A stretch of 64,000 bases of DNA from Hujiaoplasma nucleasis. Its GTDB lineage: Bacteria > Bacillota_I > Bacilli_A > Izemoplasmatales > Hujiaoplasmataceae. The position numbers and the translations under genes are program-made. Below the pieces are notes generated by a model. It ran no database searches. It saw only the letters and a program-made list of their open reading frames with translations, and had not been told where the DNA came from. This document shows positions 1 to 9,395 of the stretch, piece by piece. The DNA lies in assembly GCF_013745115.1 (NCBI RefSeq), contig NZ_CP051151.1, positions 744,001-808,000 of the forward strand, in the 5' to 3' direction. Each line of letters starts with the position of its first letter. Position 1 is the first letter of the stretch.

Positions 1-1
1 G

Positions 2-1930
2 AATGATAAGGTTAAGGAAATAGCTGGTTATATTAAAGAGGGAGCCAATGCCTTTTTAAGTAGAGAATACCGGATTATCATTATCTTTGTTATCCTAGGA
101 TTCTTTGGCTTATGGCTGGCTTTAAGTATCGCAAGTGCTTTAGCTTTTGTCTTAGGAGCTACGTTTTCTGGAATAGCGGGTTTAGTTGGCATGAAAACTG
201 CCACAGAAGCTAATTCAAGAACAGCTACTGCAGCCAATAATCACGGCATGAATGAAGCTTTAAATGTTGCTTTTAAAGGCGGAACTGTCATGGGAATGTC
301 AGTGGTAGGTTTTGGTTTATTAGGACTAATTATTGTATATCTAATTGCTGAAAACCTATTTTCTTTAGATGCTTCCACTGCTATTGAAATAGCTGCTGGC
401 TATTCTTTAGGAGCATCAACCATCGCTTTATTTTCTAGAGTTGGTGGAGGTATATATACAAAAGCAGCTGATGTTGGTGCTGATATGGTTGGTAAGATAG
501 AACTAGATGTGCCTGAAGATGACCCAAGAAATCCAGCTACCATCGCTGATAATGTTGGCGACAATGTTGGTGATGTTGCAGGTATGGGATCTGATTTATT
601 AGAATCTTATGTTTCTTCAATTATTGGCGCAGCCACTATAGGAGCCTTATGGTTTGGTAGCCAAGGCGTTATTTTTGTTTTAATCATTGCTGGTGTAGGA
701 ATACTTTCTTCGATATTAGGAACCTTCTTTGTTAAAACAGGAAAGAATGGTAACCCACATCACTCCTTAAAACTAGGGACCTATATGAGTGCTTTATTCT
801 TTGTTATTGGTTCTTTTATAGTCACTTATTTTTTCAATATAAAACAATATGATGCATCAGGTTTATCAGAATTACCATCCAATATGGGACCTTTTTATAG
901 TATCATCGTTGGTTTAGCTGTAGGATTATTTATTGCCTTTATCAGTGAATACTACACTTCAGAAAAGTATAAATTTGTTAAAGAAATAGCCAAACAATCA
1001 GAAACAGGACATGCTACAAACATTATTGCAGGCATAGCAACCGGTATGCAATCTACTGTTTTTCCTATTTTAGCTATTGCTTTAGGTTCTCTATTAGCAT
1101 TTGAAGTTGGTGGATTATTTGGTATTGGTTTAGCTGCAGTTGGTATGTTAGGTACTGCGGGTATGACTGTTAGTGTTGATGCATATGGACCGATTGCTGA
1201 TAATGCTGGCGGTATAGCTCAAATGTCTAAAATGGATGATCATGTAAGAAAGATTACTGATAAATTAGATAGTGTTGGTAATACAACTGCTGCAGTTGCT
1301 AAAGGTTTTGCTATTGGTTCAGCTGCCTTAACTGCCCTAGCTTTATTTAGTTCATATGCTGTAAAAACAGGTTTAGAAACCATCAATTTAATTAATTCTC
1401 ATGTTATTTCAGGCTTGGTTGTAGGGGGTATGCTTGCCTTTCTATTTTCTTCAATGACAATCTTTAGTGTTGGTAAAGCAGCAAATAAAATGATTGATGA
1501 AATTAGAAGACAATTTCGGGATATTCCTGGGATATTAGAAGGAAATGCTACGCCTGATTATTCTAAATGTGTAGCCATATCTACTGACTCAGCCCTTAAA
1601 GAAATGTTAGCACCAGCCTTGCTTGCAATCATCACACCTGTTGTGGTAGGCTTTGTTTTTGGCCCCGCAGCTTTGGGCGGTTTATTAGCAGGAACTTTAA
1701 TCACCGGTATCATGTTAGCAATTTTTATGGCTAACTCTGGTGGTGCCTGGGATAATGCTAAAAAATATATCGAAGATGGTCATCACGGTGGAAAAGGTTC
1801 TGCTGCTCATAAGGCTTCAGTGACTGGAGATACTGTAGGTGATCCATTAAAAGACACTTCAGGCCCAGCATTAAATATTCTAATTAAATTAATGACAACT
1901 GTATCTTTATTATTAGCCGCTATGTTTTAA
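2..1930 (+). CDS. hppA: Membrane-bound ion-translocating pyrophosphatase (5' end outside window)
   Basis: Hydrolyses cytoplasmic pyrophosphate and pumps H+ or Na+ across the membrane. The reading frame is open from base 2, before the first internal ATG at 191, so the N-terminus lies outside the window; 642 residues are visible. Family signatures are clear: [18 protein letters not shown], then [20 protein letters not shown], many membrane segments, and a late DNAKKYIE. The motif GNTTAA has Ala where K+-independent enzymes carry Lys, so a K+-dependent enzyme is expected from family knowledge. The Glu in SDLLESYV sits where Na+-pumping members have it, which suggests but does not prove Na+ transport. 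Confidence 0.95.
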   Translation, partial: NDKVKEIAGYIKEGANAFLSREYRIIIIFVILGFFGLWLALSIASALAFVLGATFSGIAGLVGMKTATEANSRTATAANNHGMNEALNVAFKGGTVMGMSVVGFGLLGLIIVYLIAENLFSLDASTAIEIAAGYSLGASTIALFSRVGGGIYTKAADVGADMVGKIELDVPEDDPRNPATIADNVGDNVGDVAGMGSDLLESYVSSIIGAATIGALWFGSQGVIFVLIIAGVGILSSILGTFFVKTGKNGNPHHSLKLGTYMSALFFVIGSFIVTYFFNIKQYDASGLSELPSNMGPFYSIIVGLAVGLFIAFISEYYTSEKYKFVKEIAKQSETGHATNIIAGIATGMQSTVFPILAIALGSLLAFEVGGLFGIGLAAVGMLGTAGMTVSVDAYGPIADNAGGIAQMSKMDDHVRKITDKLDSVGNTTAAVAKGFAIGSAALTALALFSSYAVKTGLETINLINSHVISGLVVGGMLAFLFSSMTIFSVGKAANKMIDEIRRQFRDIPGILEGNATPDYSKCVAISTDSALKEMLAPALLAIITPVVVGFVFGPAALGGLLAGTLITGIMLAIFMANSGGAWDNAKKYIEDGHHGGKGSAAHKASVTGDTVGDPLKDTSGPALNILIKLMTTVSLLLAAMF

Positions 1931-1936
1931 GTAATC

Positions 1937-1969
1937 ATCCCAAGTATATTATGCTTGGGATTTTTTTTT
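1937..1969 (+). terminator. Intrinsic terminator of hppA
   Basis: The 8-bp arms ATCCCAAG and CTTGGGAT are separated by a 9-nt loop and followed by nine T residues. It lies 6 bp after the pyrophosphatase stop codon. Confidence 0.85.
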
Positions 1970-2047
1970 GTAAAAAAGTACAAGCTATTCGCATAAGATC
2001 TTTATCTATGATAAAATTAAAATAGTAAATGAAAAGGAGATTGAAAA

Positions 2048-3739
2048 ATGAAATTTAAAGATTACAGGTATCACCGCCCAGATATTGAAAATTATCAAGA
2101 AAAAATAAGCGACTTATTAGAAAAAATAGGTGGCAATGTTGATGAGGAAACAGAACTTAAAGCGATTCATGAATTCTTTGATTTGAATGACCAATTAGAT
2201 TCTATGGCTACCCTGGTTTCTATTAGAAACTCTTTAGACACAAAAGATGAATTTTATCAAAAAGAACAAGACTTCTTTGATGAAAACGGTCCTAAGTTAC
2301 AAATGTATAACAATCTTTTTTCAAAACAATTGATTGCATCAAAAAACAGAAAATTCTTAGAAGAAAAATTAGGCCAATTAATTTTTAAACAAGCTGAACT
2401 TCAAGAAAAAACATTTTCTGAAGAAATCATCCCAGATTTACAAAAAGAAAACAAACTTTCAACAAAATATTCAAAATTATTGGCAGGAGCTGAAATTGAA
2501 TTTGAGGGTAAAATTTACAACTTAACTCAAATGGGGCCTTTTTTACAAAGTCTCGATAGAGATACTAGACATAAAGCTCAATTAAAAACATCACAATTTT
2601 TTGAAGAAAATGAAAAAGAGATAGATCAAATTTATGATGATATGGTAAAAGTCAGACATAAAATAGCAAAAACTTTGGGATATGAAAATTATGTTCAATT
2701 AGGTTATGATCGATTAGGACGTACCGATTACAATCATAAGGATGTAAAAAACTACCGTGACCAAATTTATAATGAAGTCGTTCCTTTAGTCAAGGAATTG
2801 GTGGAAAGAAAAGCTAAAAGAATTGGCATTGAAAATCCTAAATCATATGATTTAGCCTTATCTTTTAAAACTGGAAACCCTACACCAAAAGGTGACTTAA
2901 ATTGGCAAGTAAATATTGCCAAAAATATGTACGAAGAAATGTCAAAAGAAACCGGTGAATTCTTTAATTTCATGTTAGAACATGAATTACTAGAACTAGA
3001 CTCTAAACCTGGCAAAGCTGGTGGAGGATACTGCACTTACATTCCTAATTATAAATCACCATTTATTTTCGCTAACTTTAATGGGACAAGCCATGATGTT
3101 AATGTTTTGACTCATGAGGCTGGACATGCCTTCCAAATTTATTCAAGTCAAGAACAAATTCCTTCATATAGATGGCCAACAATGGAAGCCGCTGAAATTC
3201 ATTCCATGAGCATGGAATTCTTAGCTTGGCCATGGATTGATGGTTTCTTTAAAGAAGATACTGACAAATATAAATTCTATCATTTAGACTCATCTTTATC
3301 TTTCTTACCTTACGGAGTTGCTGTTGATGAGTTTCAACATGAAGTTTATAATAAGCCGGAAATGACTCCAGACCAAAGAAAAGCAACTTGGCGAAAAATA
3401 GAAAAAAAATACTTACCTTTTAAAGATTATGATGATGACCATTTCATGGAAAAAGGTACTTACTGGTTTAAACAAGGCCATATATTCTCTGTGCCTTTCT
3501 ATTATATTGACTATACACTAGCCCAAGTCTTAGCTTTCCAATTCTTTGTATTAAGTCAAGAAAATCACGAATTAGCTTTAGATAAATATATTAAATTATG
3601 TCGTTTAGGCGGATCAAAAAGCTTTGTTGATTTAGTAGAATCAACTAAGCTAAATAATCCTTTTAAAAAAGGCACCATTAAATCTGTAATAGAACCTATT
3701 AAAGCATTCTTAGATCAAGTTAATGATCAAGATTTATAA
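2048..3739 (+). CDS. M3-family oligoendopeptidase (PepF-like)
   Basis: Cytoplasmic zinc metallopeptidase that cleaves short peptides. At 563 residues it has the usual length for this family. The zinc site is THEAGHAFQ with the HExxH at about residue 356, followed about 25 residues later by the second-half EAAEIHSMSMEF, which supplies the third ligand. The start is supported by AAAAGGAGATTG just upstream. It is monocistronic, with its own leader after the hppA terminator. A housekeeping peptide-turnover role is inferred; the sequence does not distinguish PepF from closely related M3 enzymes. Confidence 0.93.
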   Translation: MKFKDYRYHRPDIENYQEKISDLLEKIGGNVDEETELKAIHEFFDLNDQLDSMATLVSIRNSLDTKDEFYQKEQDFFDENGPKLQMYNNLFSKQLIASKNRKFLEEKLGQLIFKQAELQEKTFSEEIIPDLQKENKLSTKYSKLLAGAEIEFEGKIYNLTQMGPFLQSLDRDTRHKAQLKTSQFFEENEKEIDQIYDDMVKVRHKIAKTLGYENYVQLGYDRLGRTDYNHKDVKNYRDQIYNEVVPLVKELVERKAKRIGIENPKSYDLALSFKTGNPTPKGDLNWQVNIAKNMYEEMSKETGEFFNFMLEHELLELDSKPGKAGGGYCTYIPNYKSPFIFANFNGTSHDVNVLTHEAGHAFQIYSSQEQIPSYRWPTMEAAEIHSMSMEFLAWPWIDGFFKEDTDKYKFYHLDSSLSFLPYGVAVDEFQHEVYNKPEMTPDQRKATWRKIEKKYLPFKDYDDDHFMEKGTYWFKQGHIFSVPFYYIDYTLAQVLAFQFFVLSQENHELALDKYIKLCRLGGSKSFVDLVESTKLNNPFKKGTIKSVIEPIKAFLDQVNDQDL

Positions 3740-3750
3740 AATCTATTTAA

Positions 3751-3778
3751 TTGAATAAATATTTATTTTTGTTATAAT
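3751..3778 (+). promoter_or_regulatory. Sigma-70-type promoter of the ferritin gene
   Basis: TTGAAT and TATAAT are separated by 16 bp, and the ferritin start lies 25 bp downstream of the -10 box. Confidence 0.7.
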
Positions 3779-3802
3779 AGAGAACTGAAGGAGATGAAAA
3801 TT

Positions 3803-4285
3803 ATGAATGAAAAAATGGTAAAAGCAATCAATAAACAATTAAATTTTGAATTAGAATCTGCACATGTATATTTAGCCATGCAAAACTACTTTGCATCATT
3901 ATCTTTAGAAGGATTTGAAAAATGGTTTAATGTACAATACAAAGAGGAAGTTGAACATGCTGAAAAATTCATGGGATACTTAAATGATCGTGGACAAAGA
4001 GTTGAAATCACAGGTTTTGAATCTCCACAAAATGAATTTAAATCTGTATTAGAAGTATTAGAAACATCTTTAAACCATGAAAAAGAAGTAACAAGACGCA
4101 TCAATGAATTAATGACCTTAGCAATTGAGTTGAATGATTATGCTTCAATTTCTTTCCTACAATGGTATGTGGATGAACAAGTTGAAGAGGAAGCAAATTT
4201 CTCAGCTTTAATTGACAAAGTTAAAATGATGGATGGTAAAGGCTTATTTATGTTAGACCATCAATTAGGAAAAAGAGAAGAATAA
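3803..4285 (+). CDS. ftnA: Bacterial non-heme ferritin
   Basis: Iron-storage protein that oxidises Fe2+ at a di-iron ferroxidase centre and stores ferric mineral in a 24-subunit shell. The 160 residues match ferritin length. Ferroxidase ligands are visible as the Glu in NFELESAHVYLAM, the EVEHAE helix with Glu and His, and the later Glu/Gln positions in EQVEEEANF. An upstream in-frame ATG at 3794 directly abuts the AAGGAG ribosome site, so the ATG at 3803, nine bases from GGAG, is preferred. No heme-binding Met was looked for. It has its own promoter and a terminator shared with the convergent tetR gene. Confidence 0.93.
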   Translation: MNEKMVKAINKQLNFELESAHVYLAMQNYFASLSLEGFEKWFNVQYKEEVEHAEKFMGYLNDRGQRVEITGFESPQNEFKSVLEVLETSLNHEKEVTRRINELMTLAIELNDYASISFLQWYVDEQVEEEANFSALIDKVKMMDGKGLFMLDHQLGKREE

Positions 4286-4296
4286 ATAATAAAATA

Positions 4297-4328
4297 AAAC
4301 GCATTTCCATTTTGGAGATGCGTTTTTA
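4297..4328. terminator. Bidirectional terminator between ferritin and tetR
   Basis: Inverted arms AAACGCAT and ATGCGTTT have A-rich and T-rich flanks on both sides, so it can serve both convergent genes. Confidence 0.8.
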
Positions 4329-4329
4329 T

Positions 4330-4866
4330 TTATATTAAAATTTTAATGTAAGCATCTATTAAATCATCCATTGACACTTCTGCTTTTCCTGGCACAACCA
4401 CTAAAGATAATAATAAACCCGCAATCAGTCTTGCATTGACTTTAGAGTTATCTTTGATTTGATGATAATTACAATGCATTTCTATGACTTTAAGTAAATG
4501 TTTATAGATTATTTCTGTAAACCTTAAATCCTCAGGTAAATAATCTGAAAAGGATTCTTTAATGATGAATTTTAAGAATTCTTTTCTTTTTACAGCGACT
4601 TTTATCCGATTATTTAAAAGTGTCTTATAAAATTCCTCAGAAGGTAATTGAATAATATTTCTTATTTTTCCATCTTCTATAAAGACAGAAAGATAACTTC
4701 TAATACTTTGTTCAAACAATTCTAACTTCGAATTAAAATTTCTAAACAAGGTGACTTCCGCCACTCCAGCCATTTGAGCAATTTCAAGAGTTGTTGTTTC
4801 TAAATAACCTTTTTTTTCAAACAACTTCATGCTGGCATGCATGATTTTTTCTTTTGTTCCCTTCAT
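4330..4866 (-). CDS. TetR-family transcriptional repressor of the MMPL exporter operon
   Basis: A 178-residue regulator with an N-terminal TetR helix-turn-helix (about residues 5-50, including GVAEVTLFRNF) and an all-helical ligand domain without a recognisable inducer signature. It is the last gene of the operon behind the two MMPL half-genes, starting one base after the preceding stop, with AGAGGATAAG as ribosome site. A TetR-like palindrome lies at the operon promoter (7631-7648). I infer that it represses its own operon and perhaps the divergent gene, inducible by an exporter substrate. Confidence 0.88.
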   Translation of the reverse strand: MKGTKEKIMHASMKLFEKKGYLETTTLEIAQMAGVAEVTLFRNFNSKLELFEQSIRSYLSVFIEDGKIRNIIQLPSEEFYKTLLNNRIKVAVKRKEFLKFIIKESFSDYLPEDLRFTEIIYKHLLKVIEMHCNYHQIKDNSKVNARLIAGLLLSLVVVPGKAEVSMDDLIDAYIKILI

Positions 4867-4867
4867 C

Positions 4868-6229
4868 TTATCCTCTTTTGAAATTAATTTTTGTCCTTAT
4901 TCTAGTTTGCATGTACAAGACAATTGGCATAATCAATAATGTAGATATAATCGCTAAAATAAGATTTATCACAGTCATTATACCAAAGTTCTTAAGGATT
5001 TCAAAGTCCGAAATAATTAAAGCAGAAAATCCACCCATGGTTGTAATCGCAGAAATCAATATAGGTTTTCCGATCATTTGAACTGAATCAGCAATGATTT
5101 CCTCCGCAGGCATGAAATCATTAATATTTTTATAGTATCGGTCCATGATTAATATGGTAAACTCTGTACCAATTCCAATAATGAGGGCTCCTAGGGTTGC
5201 GGTTAAAGGGGTATATGCTATATCTAGTGTATACATGAGTAAACCAGACCATCCGATAATAAGAGTGATAGGAATTAAAGGTGTAATAGCTTTGAAAAAA
5301 TTTCTATAGATAAGAAGTAAGCCTAAAAAAACAGCCAACATTCCCAATAAAGTAATGGTATATCTTCCGCTTGTTAATGATGATATCATCGCCACGTCAA
5401 TAGTGGCCTGTCCAGTGATGGTAATTTGAGTGCGATCATTTTCTACAGATGTTAAATATCGATCTAACTCAATTAAAAACGAATCTAATTCAATAGTTTC
5501 CATTTTCTTTATCATGAGCTGAACCACCATTTTACTATGATCTTCATTGATCCAGACTTTACTTTGCTCCTCAGACAAAGCATCAACAAGTGAAGTTACA
5601 CTTGACTCGTTAAAATCCAGCCCCATCTCATTGGCCAAAGAGAATAGTGAATTAATTTGAATAATTTGATTTGAGTATTGATTGTTTAAATCACTAATTT
5701 GTGTATTAACATACTCAATATTTTCATTAGAAACCATGTTATCCGATTCAAAAACCAAAACAACTTGGTCAGTTGATCCCATCCTATCTCTTAATTCATG
5801 AATATCATCTAAGGCTTGAGAATTTTGTGGCATAAAGGTTTCAACATCAGTTTCAACTCTGACTGATTGATCTAAATATAAGCCGACAAGAGCCAAAGCA
5901 AAAGCAATAATGATAATTAAATATTTAAACTTTAAAACGAAACGTGTTATGTGATATAAAAACAGTGAATTTTTCTTCCTTTTTTTCTTTCCTTTATCTT
6001 CATTAGAAAAGTGTTTGTCTCTCACAAAGACCAAAGGCAATAAAAACAAAGACGCTACAATAAAACTGATGATAATTCCAATGGTTAACATTTTTCCAAA
6101 ATCAGCAATCATAGGCACATCAGAAGTAAATAATGCTAAAAACCCTAGACCAGTCGCAATCATCGCAACAAAGATCGCTGGTGCCATTTCTTTATATGTT
6201 TTTATCAATGCTTTTTTTGATTTATTCAT
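4868..6229 (-). CDS. MMPL/RND-type exporter, C-terminal part (TM5-TM12)
   Basis: 453 residues corresponding to the second part of a single MMPL/RND permease: TM5-6 (APAIFVAMIATGLGFLALF onward), a cytoplasmic linker, TM7, a large extracytoplasmic domain (about residues 120-270), then TM8-12 with GIGTEFTILIMDRYY as the second RND core motif. It starts with ATG inside the end of the upstream half-gene (8-nt overlap), preceded by GGAGGAAGACA, a strong ribosome site. In one-piece homologues the two halves are continuous through this loop. Translational coupling of two subunits is the simplest reading; a frameshift of an ancestral fused gene is the alternative. Confidence 0.85.
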   Translation of the reverse strand: MNKSKKALIKTYKEMAPAIFVAMIATGLGFLALFTSDVPMIADFGKMLTIGIIISFIVASLFLLPLVFVRDKHFSNEDKGKKKRKKNSLFLYHITRFVLKFKYLIIIIAFALALVGLYLDQSVRVETDVETFMPQNSQALDDIHELRDRMGSTDQVVLVFESDNMVSNENIEYVNTQISDLNNQYSNQIIQINSLFSLANEMGLDFNESSVTSLVDALSEEQSKVWINEDHSKMVVQLMIKKMETIELDSFLIELDRYLTSVENDRTQITITGQATIDVAMISSLTSGRYTITLLGMLAVFLGLLLIYRNFFKAITPLIPITLIIGWSGLLMYTLDIAYTPLTATLGALIIGIGTEFTILIMDRYYKNINDFMPAEEIIADSVQMIGKPILISAITTMGGFSALIISDFEILKNFGIMTVINLILAIISTLLIMPIVLYMQTRIRTKINFKRG

Positions 6230-7613
6230 TGTCTTCCTCCATGGCTAAATGATATCTATTTTGGAACTGAATGGCATAATCAATCCCCAACCCTATTAAA
6301 ATTGGGAAAACTGCCATAGATACCATGGTAATAGGGATAGATAAATACCCCATGGTTCCAACCGTCATAATCACAGCTATCATGACAGTCACAAGTGGTA
6401 AAATCCGCCAACGAACTTTAAAAGTGATTAACATAATTAAAATCATGACACTCACCGATAACATCAACATCTTTTGCATAGATGACATCATAGAATTTTG
6501 AATTGATAAATCTAAAACTGACTTACCAGATAACAAATATTGTCCTGAAAAATCATTGTCTTCAATCCTCAGTTCAATAGCATCAACGATGGACTGTTTC
6601 TCTTCTTTACTTACTTGACCTTCTAGAGTCACTTGCATCATTACATACTTTTCTTCAATAATAAAAACATCAAATATACTCCTTCTAACTTTATTATCAT
6701 ATAGCAAGTTTTCTAGAGTATCTTCAGTTCTCGGAATACCCGCATAAAAAGAATCTGAATAAGATTCAATCATTAATAAGGTTTCAGACATTGTTTGCAA
6801 ATTAGCACTTAAAACATTTAATTGACCGATGAATCCTTGAATTTCATCCAAGTCATTCAGCAATTGTGTAAACAACTGATCTAATTGAAAAGCCATTGCA
6901 TCTAAAGCATGAATACTTTGCAAAGGGAGATCTTGAATATTTTCAAGCCCTGCAATCAGTGTGTTCATTTCTGTAATTACTTGCGATAACTGATTGGCCT
7001 TTTGAATGTCTCCTTCATTTTCAAGAGCATTTTGTAATAAAAGTAAGATATCATTTAATGATGTGAATCCACTTTCTAGTCGAACTAGTGAATCGCTTAA
7101 TTGCCCTTGTCCAGTGCTTAATAAGCCAAGGGCATTTTGAAGTTCACTAGAAGCAGTTTCTAGGACTACTGGATCAAGCTGATTAACTAAATCGGCTTGT
7201 TGAGTCAAGAGTAAACCAAGCTCGCCTAAACCAAGTCCTATTTCCTTGATTCCTTCTTGAAACTGAACATACTGGTTTTGAGTCATGTTTTTAACTAAAG
7301 TGGCTGGACTTTGGTAAGAAAAGACACCTTCTAAACTTGATAAATCTTCTTCTAAATCATTAAACAATTCAATAACATTTAAAGTTAATAAATCACCATT
7401 AGGTTCCAAGTGTAAGATGATAGTTTCTCCACCAAATTCATTCTCATAAGCTAAATTATCTCTATAGGTCTTTGTATCTTCTTTAACCATGGTGGAATTC
7501 CCTGTTGATAAGCTAATACTGGTAATACCAATGATTAGAATAAGTAAGGTAAAGACCATAAATAATATGACATATATGGGATGTTTTGAAATTACTGACA
7601 CAATTTTGTTCAT
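6222..7613 (-). CDS. MMPL/RND-type exporter, N-terminal part (TM1-TM4)
   Basis: 463 residues from the preferred ATG at 7613, which has AAAGGAG seven bases upstream; a GTG at 7643 would lie inside the operator. It contains TM1, a long extracytoplasmic domain rich in Leu/Gln heptads (probable coiled coil, about residues 110-260), and TM2-4 ending in GLGIDYAIQFQNRY, the first RND core motif. TM5-6 of the normal N-half are encoded by the next, overlapping gene. It is likely a lipid or hydrophobic-compound exporter of the plasma membrane. First gene of a three-gene operon with the other half and tetR. Confidence 0.85.
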   Translation of the reverse strand: MNKIVSVISKHPIYVILFMVFTLLILIIGITSISLSTGNSTMVKEDTKTYRDNLAYENEFGGETIILHLEPNGDLLTLNVIELFNDLEEDLSSLEGVFSYQSPATLVKNMTQNQYVQFQEGIKEIGLGLGELGLLLTQQADLVNQLDPVVLETASSELQNALGLLSTGQGQLSDSLVRLESGFTSLNDILLLLQNALENEGDIQKANQLSQVITEMNTLIAGLENIQDLPLQSIHALDAMAFQLDQLFTQLLNDLDEIQGFIGQLNVLSANLQTMSETLLMIESYSDSFYAGIPRTEDTLENLLYDNKVRRSIFDVFIIEEKYVMMQVTLEGQVSKEEKQSIVDAIELRIEDNDFSGQYLLSGKSVLDLSIQNSMMSSMQKMLMLSVSVMILIMLITFKVRWRILPLVTVMIAVIMTVGTMGYLSIPITMVSMAVFPILIGLGIDYAIQFQNRYHLAMEEDNE

Positions 7614-7630
7614 ATTAATTCTCCTTTTTT

Positions 7631-7648
7631 TGTAAGTATTCACTTACA
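7631..7648. promoter_or_regulatory. Palindromic TetR-type operator
   Basis: Perfect 7-bp arms TGTAAGT and ACTTACA flank a 4-bp centre, immediately downstream of the minus-strand -10 box. The half-site ACTTACAT recurs at 7735-7742 beyond the divergent plus-strand promoter. Assignment to the operon's TetR protein is inferred from position and symmetry. Confidence 0.7.
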
Positions 7649-7649
7649 T

Positions 7650-7678
7650 ACTTTAACAAAATAAAATTCCTTTGTCAA
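7650..7678 (-). promoter_or_regulatory. Promoter of the MMPL-tetR operon
   Basis: On the minus strand TTGACA (7673-7678) and TAAAGT (7650-7655) are separated by 17 bp. The operator palindrome covers the expected transcription start. Confidence 0.75.
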
Positions 7679-7691
7679 GATAAAAATCCTA

Positions 7692-7742
7692 TTGACAAAA
7701 GAATCAACATACATTATTATATATGATAGTGGTCACTTACAT
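7692..7742 (+). promoter_or_regulatory. Divergent promoter with operator half-site
   Basis: TTGACA (7692-7697), 17 bp, TATTAT (7715-7720). ACTTACAT at 7735-7742, identical to one arm of the upstream operator, lies within the predicted 5' leader. Confidence 0.7.
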
Positions 7743-7754
7743 TAAGGAGAAACT

Positions 7755-8363
7755 ATGATTACATTTATTATTTTCATTATATTAAGTTTTTTGCTTTATT
7801 ATAAATCAACTTGGATTAAAAAACACAATACAAGTTTATACACATTTTTTATAATTCTATCTCTTATAGCATTTCTAATATCACAATTAGCTACTCACAC
7901 TATTTTTAACTCCCTTACCCTTCCCTGGATTAAAGGATTTTTAGGTTTAGCCTTGTTTTACATGGTCATGTTGGCGGGAGCTTTACCTAATTGGACATAC
8001 CAAAAAAAATTATACTCAGTAAGAACCGAATTATCAATCATTGGTTTTATCGCTATAAGTCCTCATGCTATTTTTAACTTAGTAAAAATAATTAAGGGGA
8101 CAATTGAGCCAACATATTTTGGCATTATTGCTTATATCATCATGATACCTTTATTCATAACATCATTTATAAGCATTAGAAAAAAAATGAAACCTAAAGA
8201 TTGGAAAAAATTACAAAGATTGGCTTATATTGTTTATATTTTATTATTCATTCATCTTATTATTCATTATTCTTTACCAATCAATCAAATTCTATATATA
8301 GTTCTTTTGGTCAATTACCTCATATTTAAATTGATTAAGATTTTCAAGAATAGTAAAAGATAA
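7755..8363 (+). CDS. Ferric reductase-like transmembrane protein
   Basis: A 202-residue, roughly six-helix integral membrane protein. The late segment WKKLQRLAYIVYILLFIHLIIHY resembles the heme-binding His helix of the ferric reductase-like family (YedZ/MsrQ relatives), with another His in the preceding core (ISPHAIFNL). No soluble FAD or NAD domain is present, so an electron partner must be separate. It starts seven bases after AAGGAGA and is divergent from the MMPL-tetR operon, sharing operator-like sequence, so co-regulation is likely. The exact substrate is unknown. Confidence 0.65.
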   Translation: MITFIIFIILSFLLYYKSTWIKKHNTSLYTFFIILSLIAFLISQLATHTIFNSLTLPWIKGFLGLALFYMVMLAGALPNWTYQKKLYSVRTELSIIGFIAISPHAIFNLVKIIKGTIEPTYFGIIAYIIMIPLFITSFISIRKKMKPKDWKKLQRLAYIVYILLFIHLIIHYSLPINQILYIVLLVNYLIFKLIKIFKNSKR

Positions 8364-8387
8364 CCTCATACATTGCACCCCCCCTCT

Positions 8388-8417
8388 AAACAGACTCAAT
8401 TTTGAGTCTGTTTTTTC
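8388..8417 (+). terminator. Intrinsic terminator
   Basis: 11-bp arms AAACAGACTCA and TGAGTCTGTTT enclose a 4-nt loop and continue into a T run. A run of seven C residues at 8378-8384, unusual in this AT-rich DNA, lies just before it. Confidence 0.85.
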
Positions 8418-8450
8418 AAGAAAATTTGTTATAATAGTTAAGAGGTGACT

Positions 8451-8849
8451 ATGGATACTATTGACTACAGAAAAAATCATAAACATTTAAACTGTTCAGA
8501 AACAATCTTACACTTTGCGAATGACTATTACAAGCTAAATTTAAACCCTATAGCTTTAAAGGCTATGTCTGGCTTTGGAGGCGGGATATTTGAAGAAGAT
8601 TTATGTGGTCTTGTGAGTGGTGGGGTTACCGTTATTTCTATGCTTTTAACCCAACAAACAGCCTATCAAAGCCCTGATCTTAGTAAGGCTGTAATTGCAT
8701 ATAAAAAACGCATCAGAGATGCGTTTGGTTCAATTGATTGTCGCTTAATTAAGCCTAATCACAGAGATGAAATCAATGGCTGTGATCAAATCATTATTAA
8801 GGCTATGAATATTTTAATTCAAGTTATAAACGACTTTAAAGTTTCTTAA
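8451..8849 (+). CDS. C_GCAxxG_C_C-family putative redox protein
   Basis: 132 residues with the spaced-cysteine layout of this family: NCSETIL near residue 15, FGGGI..EDLCGLVSGG around residues 45-60, then DCRLI and NGCDQII in the C-terminal third. These cysteines are thought to carry a redox or metal function, but no reaction is established. ATG at 8451 is chosen over GTG at 8447-adjacent frame position 8445 because AAGAGGTG then has normal spacing. A TATAAT at 8430-8435 may be its -10 box. Its 3' end overlaps the convergent Nudix gene by 14 bp. Confidence 0.8.
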   Translation: MDTIDYRKNHKHLNCSETILHFANDYYKLNLNPIALKAMSGFGGGIFEEDLCGLVSGGVTVISMLLTQQTAYQSPDLSKAVIAYKKRIRDAFGSIDCRLIKPNHRDEINGCDQIIIKAMNILIQVINDFKVS

Positions 8850-9393
8850 TTTTATCAAAGGCTTTTTGATAGACAGGGACCATTCTTGGTTCTGTTATTT
8901 TATGAAAAACTTCATCTAACTTAAACCAAGCGACAGCTTGGTTTTCGTCTTTTTTGACATACAATGTTTGTTTATCATCTGCAACCAATAAATAAGTAAC
9001 ATTTAAGTGTAAATGATCAGGAACTCTCTTATGATGTTTGATATGATTTTCTACATAAATCACATCTATCATAAATATATCTTTAGAGTAAGCTTCTACT
9101 TCTTTAATCCCAGTTTCTTCCTTAGCTTCTTTAATGGCGACTTTTAGAAGGTCTGGATCTCCATCGTTATGACCACCTAACCAGCCCCAAGAATCATATA
9201 TATTGTGATAAGCAAATAATACTTTAGTTTTTTCTTTGTTTATCACTATGCTAGACGAAGTCATATGGGCAGTTAGATTTTCTCTATATAAATGATTTGA
9301 GTTATTTTCAATAAAATCTAAGATTAACTTCTTATCCACTTCTTCTTGTTCATTATAGGGTTGATATTTTTTAATTAGATCAACATAATCCAT
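8836..9393 (-). CDS. Nudix hydrolase
   Basis: 185-residue Nudix-fold protein. The Nudix box reads GGHNDGD... followed by AIKEAKEETGI (about residues 73-98); the usual Arg of REUxEE is Lys here and the helix Glu residues that bind Mg2+ are retained. It begins two bases after the pncB stop and is the last gene of the pncA-pncB-Nudix operon. Context suggests it acts on a dinucleotide or pyrophosphate compound in NAD metabolism; that substrate is inferred, not shown by sequence. Confidence 0.87.
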   Translation of the reverse strand: MDYVDLIKKYQPYNEQEEVDKKLILDFIENNSNHLYRENLTAHMTSSSIVINKEKTKVLFAYHNIYDSWGWLGGHNDGDPDLLKVAIKEAKEETGIKEVEAYSKDIFMIDVIYVENHIKHHKRVPDHLHLNVTYLLVADDKQTLYVKKDENQAVAWFKLDEVFHKITEPRMVPVYQKAFDKIKKL

Positions 9394-9395
9394 TT

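Noticed and set aside
8378-8384. C7 homopolymer as a phase-variation tract
   Set aside because: It lies between a stop codon and a terminator, not in a coding region or promoter, so slippage would have no evident effect.
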